Source: Prosapia bicincta (Eukaryota > Arthropoda > Insecta > Hemiptera > Cercopidae). Taken from it: a stretch of DNA of 64,000 nt. Below, in pieces: positions 1-9,858 of the stretch. Made by a program: the position numbers and the translations under genes. Location: the NCBI GenBank assembly GCA_036971475.1, contig JBAIZL010000001.1, positions 111,395,350 through 111,459,349 of the forward strand. The letters are read 5' to 3'. The number at the start of each line of letters is the position of its first letter. The stretch's first letter is position 1. The notes under the pieces are model-generated. The model saw only the letters and a program-made list of their open reading frames with translations. It was not told the origin of the DNA and did not search any database.

Positions 1-572
1 ATAACCAATTGTAATAAGTCTATATTTTATGCGTTGAGTGTATTAGAAACATTTCACACTATTAAAAATTAATTATAATCAATTACCCAATACAGAAGTT
101 GACTTATAAAAAAGTTTAAGGGTGACTAAATGTATGGAACAATGATCTACTTACTATGTCATAAATAAACGAAGGAATAAAACATTTGTAATTAATTGTT
201 TGATAGCCTATATATTAACCAATTACTATGCATAAGAAATAAATATGAAAAATCCCTAAAGCAAGATTTCCGTAATCTACTAAACTAAACGAGATTTTAT
301 TTTAAATGTTTACCTTTAATCTCATTGCCATGGGATTTGTCAGTAGTTCCGGAATCGACCGTGGAAGGGTTGGTGTTACTAGCTTCCGGTCTAAAAAGAA
401 CAATTAACTTATTACTTGTGTATTAACTTATTAATTGTGTTATTATTATTTTTCTGTAAAGAGAGTTATTCACATGTTATAAATGTTACAATATTATTGC
501 AAGTATTAAGGACATGTATTAAAAATTTTTAATATACATTATTAAATTCCTAAATATAAATTCTATTGTAGA
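1..572. other. AT-rich flank, no gene seen
   Basis: No reading frame with recognisable content. A short GC-richer patch near 326-395 (ccatggg...cttccgg) stands out from the surrounding AT-rich sequence but has no identifiable coding or repeat structure. Confidence 0.6.
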
Positions 573-1064
573 TGGTAAAATAGCAGGAAAACTGGGTAAA
601 ACCGATACATTACAAGCAAAACCTTCCCGGCTAGCTGGCCTGAACAACCGGGCGGGTCCACAGGTGGCGGATAGTGGGACGGTCTACAGATATGTAGGTT
701 ACTTGGGAATAAGGATTCCGGAAGGTTTCTGAATAAGCAGGCCTGGACCAAGGCAATGGTTCAAAGGTGAGGAATTATCCCTCCTCGTCAGTCAACCGGT
801 TGGGTGTGGTAGAAATAACTGCTCTGACTGGGGATACTGGGGTAGTTGGGAAATAAGCCGTCACAATGCTACTCTCACATCCCAGGTGAACCAAGGGCAA
901 TGCGACAGTGAAGTATGGGCGGGAAACTACCCTAAAGACACAGTTGTAAAAAAGAGAGTAAAGCAGGCTCCATGAGCAACAGTTAATAATGTCCTGAACT
1001 TGGGGTGTGCTTCAAGGTCAGTGACTGAATACCCAATCCAAGGTGGAAGGCATCGTGCCGAAGG
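573..1064 (+). other. LINE 5' untranslated region
   Basis: GC-rich non-coding leader upstream of the first ORF1 ATG codons at 1065 and 1069. It contains a run of G/C-rich words (ccgggcgggtccacaggtgg near 649) and stops in all frames. Such a leader would hold the internal promoter in a non-LTR element; no promoter motif is claimed here. Confidence 0.6.
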
Positions 1065-1068
1065 ATGA

Positions 1069-2368
1069 ATGGCTGCAGGGTATAAAATTCAGTCGCACAC
1101 GATCCCCTTGAGGAACCAGACAAAACCTCATTGTATGTTGTCTTGCCAAGGCAGTGGGGGCTCTGCTCTGGTTGACCGTTATTTCCCCCATACTCGTGGG
1201 ACGTTAATAGACCATAAAAATAAAACAATTGATTTTGAGACTGCACAGACAGCGGGAGCCAATGAGACGGCAAACCCTGAGTCTGTAGCAGATGTGTCAA
1301 CGGCAACCATCACTGGGGGTGCGGCGGCGGCTGTCAAGCTGCCGACTGCAGAAACCGGTGAAGTGGCTGTAGAGTTGAGCACGCTGTCTTTACGGAGAAA
1401 GCGTATAAGTGGAGCGACCAAAAGGCGGCTCCGAAGAGAACAGGCGAGAGCAGCGGGAGGGCCAATAATCCTGAAAAAACGAAGGGGAGGCCAAAACCGA
1501 GCCTGTCAAAGTCCATGGCTTGGATGTTGTGAAGAGGGAGGTGCAACAGGGAAGCAATCAACCAAGAGCACCTAATCGCAGCACGTCCAAAAGGCCTAGG
1601 AGTGCGACGTCCAATCCCTCTCCAGTGGAGGGAGGAAAGAAGAAAGTGAAGCTGAGACAAGGGGGGGATGCTGCAGTGTCTTCGTGCACATACGGCGATA
1701 CCCTTCGGCAAAAGCTAGCAATTGTTCCAGTTAGATACCCAGACAGACAACTCTCGGAAGAGATGGCGTCGGAGCTGGAGGAGCTGTTCTTCTCGGAACT
1801 GCTGTCCGCTGAGGCGGAGAGTGGGGATAGTGGATTAAGGACAGCATACTTAGAGAGGGGGGCTCTAAATGTCGTATGCTCCTCACGGGAGAGCCTGGAG
1901 TGTGTGCTTTGGGTCCTCCCAAGCTTCAACCTGAGTGAGGGGGTAAAGTTGAGGGCAGGGCCACCCAAGGAGATCTTTTGCATTGCAATGGTTTCAATTT
2001 GGGTACCCAAACCCTACAATGACAAGGAGCCGGAAGAGATCCTGAAGGTGGTCAAAACCCAGAACCCTGGGATAGTTCAGAATACTTGGAAGGTGATTGT
2101 TAGGAAAAGGGAGGATGCAGGTCTTACCCTGATCCTGTATATAGGAGAGGGCTCCCTCAGGGCACTGCGGATTGACAAACCTCTACTGTATAAAGTGCTC
2201 TCGAAGGACCCAGTTAACCCGGTGGGATTGCTAATAGCTCCACTGGGACATTTAACAAAAACGGCAGGGGAAAATGTGGAAGAATTAATCAGAACACATT
2301 TCCCTTCCAGTACTCTGAGGAAACTTGGGGGAGCAGACACTGAACCAGTTGCCAAACTCTTCACATGA
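1069..2368 (+). pseudogene. LINE ORF1 (gag-like), DUF4780-like domain, one frameshift
   Basis: Two overlapping frames make one ORF1. Frame 1 (1069-1575) gives a low-complexity, basic N-terminus with TKRRLRREQARAAGG. Frame 2 (1520-2368, 282 codons from ATG) continues with KRPRSATSNP and then a globular domain: LAIVPVRYPDRQLSEEMASE, YLERGALNVVCSSRESLECV, VSIWVPKP and ILKVVKTQNPGI. The layout (YP.R.L...; RGAL.V.C; W.P; ..I...L..QNPG) is what I know of DUF4780, found in insect LINE ORF1 proteins that are thought to bind RNA in the retrotransposition particle. A single-base indel near 1500-1520 breaks it. It ends in TGA at 2366, and RT sequence continues in frame after that stop. Confidence 0.8.
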
Positions 2369-3775
2369 CGTGGTAAGAGGGAGGACTGGGAAGTGGTAAG
2401 GAGGATAGTAACTCCACAAAGGGTAAGATGGGCTATTGGCACATTTAAACCCTACAAATCTCCAGGTCCAGATGCGATCTATCCTGTGCTGCTGCAGCAG
2501 GCAATGTATATGCTGGTGCTGGTACTTACTAAATTATACATGTGCCGGCAGCCTGTAAATCTAGTAAGGTGGTCTTTTTACCTAAGCCCACCGGTAACCA
2601 ATCGGAATGGAAAGGGTACAGACCTATTACACTCATGTCCTTTGTTTTTAAGGGACTTGAAAAACTGCTTGATAGGCATATTAGGGGGGGGGGGTGCTTT
2701 GGCCATAGAACCATTGCATTGGAACCAGTATGCTTATCAACCGGGGAAATACTGCGAGGGAGCTCTCCATCAAGTGGTTGGTAGGATTGGGCAAATGATC
2801 GCTAAGAAAGGTTGTGCCATAGGTGCCTTCTTCGACATTGAAGGGGCTTTCAATAACCCCTTAGTGGAGACAATGGTAAATGGTGCAAGACGTCATGGAG
2901 TGGATGCGACCACTTGTTGTTGGATAGGTTCCATGTTAACAAACAGAAGCATTTCTGTAGAGGTGGCAGGGGTGTTCAGAAGGGCGGAGACAAGTCTGGG
3001 CTGTGCACGGGGGGGGGGGGGGTTCTCTCTCCTCTGTTGTGGTACCTAGTGGTTGACAACCTTATTGAACTCCTGAATGAACAGGGGTACTTCTGTCTAG
3101 GATATGCGGACGAAATAGTTGTTCTGATCCTGGGCAGATTCCCTGATACAGTCCTTGAGGTAATCATAAATCCTCTACGACTGATTCAAGAGTGGTGTAA
3201 TAAGGAGAACCTTGGGGTGAATCCGAAAAAGACTGCTCTCATTAACTTCACCAGACAGCAAAAAGATCTGACGACCAGGATGCCTCGCTTGTTTGATGAA
3301 TAACTTGAGTTTGTGGGGGAAGTGAAGTACTTGGGAGTTACTCTGGACAGGAAACTCACCTGGAACCCACATCTTGAGAGGACAGTTAACAGGGCCAAAA
3401 GGGCACTGATGACTGTGAGAAGAATGGTGGGTAAGAAATGGGGACTGAAGCCATCAATGGTGCACTGGATGTATCTGAGGGTGATAAGACCTATGATTAC
3501 CTATGGAGCTCTGGTGTGGTGGACAAAGGCCAACCAGGCACAGACAAGAGTTAAACTGAGCTCTATCCAGAGATTGGCCTGTCTGTGCACACTGGGAGCG
3601 ATGTCAACAACACCTGGTGCAGCAATGGAAGTAATCCTTAACCTCCCTCCCCTCGAGCTTGTCCTTAGGGGAGAGGCGAGGCTGGCGGCATGGAGATTGC
3701 GCAACTTGAACAACTGGGCTAACCTCCCAGTTGTTTCGGGATATATGAGTATCGAGTACGTGGTCAAAGAACCCG
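2369..3775 (+). pseudogene. LINE reverse transcriptase, frameshifted, endonuclease missing
   Basis: RT motifs in order: YKSPGPDAIYPVLLQQA (frame 2, from about 2451), VVFLPKPTGNQSEWKGYRPI (frame 1, near 2570), QYAYQPGKYCEGALHQ and AFFDIEGAFNN with the first catalytic Asp (frame 2, near 2730 and 2830), LSPLLWYLVVDNL (frame 1, after 3022), YADE at 3103-3114, then VKYLGVTLDRKLTWNPHL. The catalytic YADD box reads YADE, so the last Asp is Glu. There is an in-frame TAA at 3301. Two frame changes fall at poly-G runs, 2684-2694 (11 G) and 3009-3022 (14 G); the second replaces the conserved QGG part of the motif before LSPLLW. Upstream RT and the whole AP endonuclease are absent. Confidence 0.93.
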
Positions 3776-4344
3776 TCTTGGAAATGGGCAGCGACCACAT
3801 TTGGCACTGGAGCGGGGGTGTATTGTATAAACACAAGGGTAAAACTAGTTTTTTCTTTGGGGAGGCATACCTTTGTCTTTCAGGCCGAAATATATGATAT
3901 AAATGTCTGTCCGGGAGAGATAGCGAGAAGGGGAACACACGGGACCCGGATTGCTATTTTGTCCGACAGTCAGGCAGCAATTAAGGCACTAAACGGACAT
4001 GTAGTCACCTCGGCCATAGTCAGGGAGTGTCTAAATAACCTACAAGCCCTAAAAGGCACAATCAAATCAAGACAGGTTGGGTGCCAGGGCATAGGGGAAT
4101 ACTTGGAAATGAAGCCGCAGATGCGCGGGCCAGGGAGCGGTCTTCAACTCCCCTGATTGGACCGGAGCCTGCGGTAGGTATTTCCAAATCCATGGTCAAG
4201 ATGGCAGTGCGAAGGTGGATTGCTGAAAGACACTGTGAGCACTGCATCAGGGCTGAAGGGATGAGACACAGTAAGCTAACCCTTAGGAAACCTTCCTTAG
4301 GGCTGCAGAAGAGTCTCATCTATATTCGTCTAGGCAGGAATTGA
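3776..4344 (+). pseudogene. LINE RNase H domain, damaged
   Basis: After the RT, frame 1 gives HWSGGVLYKHKGKTS and then shifts near 3858 to frame 2 with FVFQAEIYDINV and IAILSDSQAAIKALNG, then back to frame 1 with VPGHRGILGNEAADARAR at about 4076-4130. Known RNase H active sites need Asp (TDGS), Glu (AE.YA), Asp (SDSQ) and a late H.N/D. The Glu, the SDSQ Asp and the GHRG...GNEAAD segment are visible. The first TDGS strand is missing, apparently deleted just before SGGVLY. The domain would remove the RNA strand during element replication; this copy cannot. Confidence 0.9.
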
Positions 4345-4604
4345 GGATAGTCACAGGTCTACTCACGGGACACGGTGGACTAAGGAAACATCTGCATAAA
4401 ATGGGTATCTACAAAGATGAACCAGTGTGCAGATTATGCGGGCAGGAACTGGAGACTGCCACACACATTATTTACGGATGTGAAATACTTGCTGAGAGGC
4501 GCTTCAACCTCTTTGGTGATGGAACGGCTCTGGTGGTTGCTGAAGGTAAAACACCAGTCAGGAAACTCCTAAACCTGGTAAGAGGGAAGGAGCTATTTGA
4601 CTAG
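4345..4604 (+). pseudogene. LINE ORF2 C-terminal zinc knuckle
   Basis: Frame 3 reads IVTGLLTGHGGLRKHLHKMG, then CRLCGQELETATHIIYGC (C-x2-C-x8-H-x4-C), then ...VRKLLNLVRGKELFD and a TAG stop at 4602-4604. This CCHC block is the usual C-terminus of R1/LOA/I-group LINE ORF2 proteins and is thought to bind nucleic acid. It lies one frame away from the RNase H segment, which ends in a stop around 4344. Confidence 0.9.
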
Positions 4605-4710
4605 ATCAGGGAGGTAAGTACAATATACCTTAAGGTAGCAGTGCTTCGGGGAGTTTAAAACCGAAAGTTAATATTATTAATAGTTAATAATATTATTACT
4701 TAAAAGTTAA
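4605..4710 (+). other. LINE 3' untranslated region and AT-rich tail
   Basis: A short 3' UTR (to about 4664) follows the ORF2 stop and passes into repeated GTTAATATTATTAATAGTTA-like words. These may be the element's simple-repeat tail or the start of flanking DNA. There is no clean poly(A). Confidence 0.5.
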
Positions 4711-4970
4711 TAAAAAAAAGCAAAATCTTATAACACAATCCCATAATAATCTAATCAAAGTTATATAACATATAATATTTTTAAAATCTGATAATTTCAA
4801 GTTATTCCAAGCAAAATAAGAGTCAAGCATCGTTTTTGTTTATATTTTATATGTACACCTGTATAAATTTGCTCAAAACCTATTTCAATACTGTTTAATA
4901 TAATATTATTTAGTAAATTGGAAATAACATTTTTATAGATATTTGGAGGAATTATGAAAATATATATGTG

Positions 4971-5032
<62 letters not shown>

Positions 5033-7435
5033 AGTTGTAAGGTATAGCCTGCATTAGAATTGGGCGTTGTAAATATTTCAACCATTTGTAATAAGTCTGA
5101 AGCTATTGGTTTAATACAGGCTTTAAATAAATATCTTTATTTGAACAGATGATGAATTAAATTACTATCTCCAGGACGTGTACCACAGATATGTGTTTAT
5201 AGAATCTGTATTTACCCGTTAAGCATTTATTAGCAACATATTTATATTGTATAATCACTACAAATAAATTGCTAGAATATATTTAGAATTGTTTTGTTAA
5301 GAACGTTAAAGTTCACCGAAACAATACATAATATAATTGTAATAACATTATATATAATTAATATAGCAATTATATAATAAACCATAAAACTGAGACACTT
5401 TAAAAGACTTTGTTACTCGTTTCTGGACATTAAAGAATAAATAGTTGTTCAAAAATATGAAACCGTTTAAAAACATTTTTAAGACTGATAAATAACGTTT
5501 TACTAAGAATTCTTTAAAATAAATTCTATATGTTGGACAAATCCGATTAATATATCAATAAATAATGCTTTTGTTTTTATAAAACTTAGTTATTCAATTT
5601 CAGTATATTTTTTTGATTTATTATTCAATGCTATACTACATAACAAAATTTTAAAGTACGAAGTACTGAATTTATTCATTTTATTACTAAATACATAATT
5701 ATGGCAAACATAATAGGTGTATTTTCTTTTAAATTTATGTAATGTATATTTATGAAAAACTAGTTTTTTTAGAACATGATTTAAACTGCTAAAAAACAGT
5801 GTATCATTACATAAATAATTGTTGCTTTATTAATTATCTAAATAATATTTCCCTTTATGTATCCAAGAATAAAAAGTATTGTAAATTCGGAACACATGAA
5901 TAAAATCTGTGAAACCGAAAATACAAAAGATTGCCTGAATATCATTTATCATTATGTCAACTTAATGTATTAGTAAGTCCTATACTTTACTATATGGTAC
6001 TCACTTGGTAGCTTTTCCCTCCGCTGGAGTTTGGAACATTGCTAATGCCACAATAAAGGCTATGCATACCTAGAATAGTACATAGGTTAACTTTTTTTAG
6101 TAAGAATATAGCTCCCTCCTCCATTATATTTACTAATTTGATAGATATTAGGATAAATATCTGTAATTTATAGCTATTGGACCCTAAAGCTTTAAAACGT
6201 ACGATCACATGTCCGCTTTAGAGTCTCATTAATTGAAATATAAGTTGCAACTGCATATTTATTGAACTATGTTCGCTGCAAATTAACTAATTTTGTTAAA
6301 TAATAAATATAGGCTGCAGCAAAGATTAATTTAGATTAAATCAGTTGTATGTAGATTGAAAAATTGGTTTTGAAAATATACATTTATAAAGACGCTCACC
6401 AAATATATCTTAGGCTGAGAATCCATTGTGATTGCTGTCTATACTCTTGCAATATTTCTGCTAATGATAATCTGTGCTCAATGTAACACCTTTTATAATG
6501 CTGTTTATTGCGATACTCAAGGACAATCTTTGACTAGGTTTATCATTTAAACCGAAATTTTATTTTCCCACAAATACACGCTAGATAAAAATTTAATGGA
6601 ACGTTAAGTAACACTTAAAACTTTATTAAAAGTCCATAACTCATTATTATCGTTATATTTTATTGTTTGTGAAAAGGTTTGTGATAAGGTTTATCAAGAT
6701 TTAAATATATTATTATGTTTATTAATTGACCAATGTCATTATAAAATAGTTTTTTTACTTAAGAAGGTTTAATAAATAGTGTAGCATAACCTACGTTTTA
6801 AAATACTTCTTTCACAACATTACGTATAACGTAAAATCAGCTGATATACGATATCATATATTATCATTTAATTCACTTGTAGGAGCCTCATAGCGTAACC
6901 AGATGGAGTTTTTACTGACGCTAATAATCTGACGTATATCATGCTGATGCGTAATTGTATGTTTAGGTCCATCCAAAAAGCTTTGTGGGTCTCGAACAAG
7001 TTTTGTTTACACTTGAAGAGTATAACTAGCAACAAATAATTAGTAGATTTGAATATGGGACATTGAAGCTAGAGTAAAAGTAGCTTGTCAGTAAAGAATG
7101 TTTTATTAGAAACATAAACGTGCTTTGGCACTATAAATCCGCGAATGTATTACAATCCGATTGTACTACACAATCTGACGTAATAGTGTCGTTACGTCAG
7201 ATCTATTCACATTCACTGTTTTCGATATAAGTCAATGAAAGTTAAACAAATTCTACCCATATTCTGTATCAAATATAAAACTTTATTCATTATTTGACTT
7301 TTGAAGACAAACCGGCGGCTTATGCAAGCTAGCTTACATAAAATTGGACGGGTTCTAGCTTAGCTTTATCAGCACTTGTAATGATATTTGATTTTTACAT
7401 GACAGATAATACAATGAAAATATTTTATATTTTCC
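4711..7435. other. AT-rich intergenic stretch, no gene
   Basis: Apart from the (AT)n tract at 4973-5028 I see no coding sequence. A weak repeat at about 6785-6875 resembles 61480-61565 in the same orientation, sharing the words TAAAATCAGCTGAT / TAAAACCAGCTGTT and TATTATCATTTA / TGTTATCATTTA. It is probably an old dispersed repeat. Confidence 0.6.
4973..5028. repeat. (AT)n microsatellite
   Basis: Uninterrupted AT dinucleotide tract. The tyrosine/isoleucine reading frame across it is an artefact. Confidence 0.98.
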
Positions 7436-7439
7436 TCTC

Positions 7440-8900
7440 TATCCGCAATTGTCATATGTTAATGGCTCTTCTTCATGGTTTCTTGCAGTCATGGCATCGT
7501 CGATGTCATCACGCCAATTTCTTCGTGGGCGTCCATTCTTTCTTTTCTCAGGGGGAATCCACTCTTGTACCTTTCGGGGGCAGCTGCCTTTATGTAACCA
7601 AACCTTGCTAATGGTATTCTTTCTACATCTTCCCTATATATTTATACATTTTCATTTCATTACACATTGGATCATTTATAGCCCTTTCAAGACTCGATTT
7701 ACCACCTTCGTCGTAAGTAGTCCATATTTGTTGTCGTTAGCTTCTTATCATTTCCTTTGGTAATATCTCATACTGCCATACATATGTACGTAAGAGAAGA
7801 AGGCTCTGAACAATATGTTGATAAATTGTCTCTTTGTCTCTTAAGTAATTTCCATATCCAAAAGAAGAGAGTTTAAGTTTCGTGTTAGTTCTCTGGCGTT
7901 TTTTATTCTTTCCTTCATCTCGTCCACATTAACGGCTTTCTTATCAAAGAATGTCACTAGTTTAGTACGTTTGAACCCCTTTGGTTTCGCTGTTTTCCAA
8001 GCTAAGGTCGCTAATCTCGTCTTTGCCTACTATACACATCCTACACGTACATTGTTACGCCAGCTGGCTAATATTCTCTTTGCAGTTTTCTTGTCCTATA
8101 ACTTAATTTTTGTTCGTCTACTGTTATCACTATATGATCATCTGCAAGGAACAGTTTATCTTCCCCCATATTCTCCCTTATCCTCATACTTTTCTACTCC
8201 ATTTCTCTAAGGATCGGTCCAGATAGATCCTAAATAAGTGGTTGATAAACAGCAGTCTTGTTGTAGACCCTTCGTGATTTTAAATAATGTAGTCACCCTA
8301 GCGTGGACTTAGTGAGGATCGGGTTTATTATATTGCAGTCTAGCATTTTCTTTCCTTGATGTGAAATCGGCAATACTGTTGTCTACAAATTTAGTAGGAC
8401 TACATATTTGTCTCTATTGTTAGGTGATTTCTGAGCCCTATGTACAGCTGTACTATTTTGTCAATGGTAATCTAGAAGGCGAACATGATGTCTATAGTGG
8501 ATCGTCCAGTTCTTAATCCTTCTTGTTATTTGGTTTTTTGACTCTTATGTCCTTTTCTAGCGAGTTTCGTACAGTCTGCCTATTTTGATATAACTGCGAT
8601 TCCTTTGTAACGTTTCGAATCAGTCTTCGACCCTTTCTTTATATGGAAGAAATAAGAGAATGTGTCTGTTGTTTTGGAGTAATTTTCACTTTAATTCCTT
8701 TCGAAAAGCTTACGGAGCACTTCTAACAGCTTCGGTAAAATATTCCCGATCAGTTCCTGGAGAATTTCTTGATTTCTAGCGGTTTCTTGACTGTCTTATC
8801 TAGCGGTTTTTGAATAATTTATTCTTTAATGTCTTCAACTTATTGTTTTGCTTTTTTAATCTCCTCTTATCTCTACACATAAGTTCTCGAAATGTTCTAA
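7440..8900 (-). pseudogene. Degenerate LINE reverse transcriptase (endonuclease-RT type)
   Basis: Read on the minus strand, fragments in several frames line up in RT order. From the 5' side: KKGSKTDSKRYKGIAVIS (8581-8640), GLRTGRSTIDIMFAF (about 8480-8530), TKGLQQDCCLSTTY (about 8240-8275, the Q-G-C-LSPT box), LFLADDHIVITVDEQKLSY (about 8100-8150, the F/YADD box with both Asp residues), ARELTRNLNSLLLDMEIT (about 7850-7905), and the C-terminus EWIPPEKRKNGRPRRNWRDD (about 7510-7570). The set matches the common insect 'endonuclease-reverse transcriptase' LINEs (RTE/CR1-like; clade not assigned). Many stops and frameshifts make it an old pseudogene. Its endonuclease is not contiguous; a same-strand endonuclease remnant lies at 13195-13545. 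Confidence 0.88.
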
Positions 8901-9642
8901 CAATGATCTTTCTTATATATTGTTTATGTTTGCTTCTGTTGGTAGTGTTCATGGCTTTCATGATTATCTAGATTTCCGAATCTTTGTGCCCACTATTTGT
9001 TTGTCTATGCATTGTCATTTCTTTTCCCAGATGTTATTATTTTACTAAAAGATTGCTATACTATGTTGTATGTATGTATAGCTGAAAAGTAAACTGAACA
9101 CACTTAGGTAGTCTTATCTGTTTTTAAATGGCAAGAAACCCTTTTTTAACTTCAAGTTTTCCTCTGCGGATAAAGTTTGGAGTGAAGGGGCTAGAGAAAG
9201 AGCAAGCTCACATTTTTCACCTGCATGAGTTTCATTTAATGTTTCAATAAGGTTTCATCTAAGTCAGTTTGCTTCAATAAATTAGGCATCTTCTTTCGAC
9301 TTCTTCAATCAACTATTATATGGACGTTTCTACAATCAACAATTGTGAATTGCGCGCTGCCACTATAATAAATTATTAATAATATAATATATAAACAGTC
9401 GTTCGAAAGTTGGCCGACAAAATAGTTTAAAGGCAATCGGGACGCCTATCAAACTTATTTTATCAACCGATACTGAATCGCTGTAATGTGCGCATATGCA
9501 TAACTCTTTATACTGATTAGGAAGCCGACAATACAATCGCCCGGTAGAAACTCTGGAGTTTGGGGGGGGGGGAGAGTTAGTCTCTTACGGATCTACAAAT
9601 CTAGTTTCAACCATTACAAGAAACAATTACATCTATTAGTTT

Positions 9643-9644
<2 letters not shown>
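8901..9644. other. No gene seen; eroded LINE-like or unique sequence
   Basis: Composition is slightly less AT-rich than the next kilobases, and the first part may be upstream LINE sequence too decayed to read. An 11-G homopolymer lies at 9562-9572. Nothing else is recognisable. Confidence 0.5.

Positions 9645-9690
<46 letters not shown>
9645..9690. repeat. (AT)n microsatellite flanking a PLE tail
   Basis: AT tract immediately upstream of the truncated PLE 3' end. A second, short AT tract (about 9847-9858) follows the tail, so the element piece is bracketed by AT repeats. Confidence 0.95.
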
Positions 9691-9692
<2 letters not shown>

Positions 9693-9846
9693 TTGCACAT
9701 ATGTTAGTTTAAATTGTTTAATATTCCTGATGATGTTGTTACTGTTTGTAAACGAAAAGCTTTGAATGGTAATTCAATAATAATTCTTGTATTTGTATTT
9801 TGACTTATTTCTTTATTAATACACAAGAATACATATTGTGATTTAT
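9691..9846 (+). mobile_element. Penelope-like element 3' tail (5'-truncated)
   Basis: The non-coding tail shares a series of blocks with the tails at 15569, 29640, 60365 and 62740: the hammerhead-like core, then ATTCTTGTATTTGTATTTTG, TTCTTTATTAATACACAAG and AATACATATTGTGAT, ending in (AT)n. The last two blocks also appear, inverted or direct, at 18953, 19205, 29624 and 60242. No coding part remains. Assignment to PLE rests on the related copies at 15165 and 62252, where a GIY-YIG coding end precedes the same tail. Confidence 0.75.
9723..9767 (+). ncRNA. Hammerhead-ribozyme-like motif in PLE tail
   Basis: ATTC (stem I) - CTGATGA - GTTGTT...GTAAAC (stem II, partly mispaired) - GAAA - AGCT - TT - GAAT (stem I). 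Spacing is identical to 15569-15613. Stem II has lost pairs, so activity is doubtful. Stem III is vestigial, as I recall for some PLE hammerheads. Confidence 0.55.
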
Positions 9847-9858
9847 ATATATATATAT

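Larger units (their letters stand above)
573..4664 (+). mobile_element. Degenerate non-LTR retrotransposon (LINE, R1/LOA-like)
   Basis: A block clearly GC-richer than its surroundings encodes, in order, an ORF1 with a DUF4780-like domain, a reverse transcriptase, an RNase H and a terminal CCHC zinc knuckle. This order, with RNase H after RT, fits the LOA/R1/I group of insect LINEs; LOA is my best guess. The apurinic endonuclease expected at the start of ORF2 is absent: ORF1 ends at 2368 and RT sequence begins about 40 bases later in the same frame. There are several frameshifts and in-frame stops, so this copy is dead. It is shorter than an intact LOA-type element would be. Boundaries are set by composition; no target-site duplication was identified. 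Confidence 0.95.

Noticed and set aside
1179..2010. Minus-strand frames of up to 150 codons across LINE ORF1
   Set aside because: Shadows of the GC-richer plus-strand ORF1; no recognisable domain.
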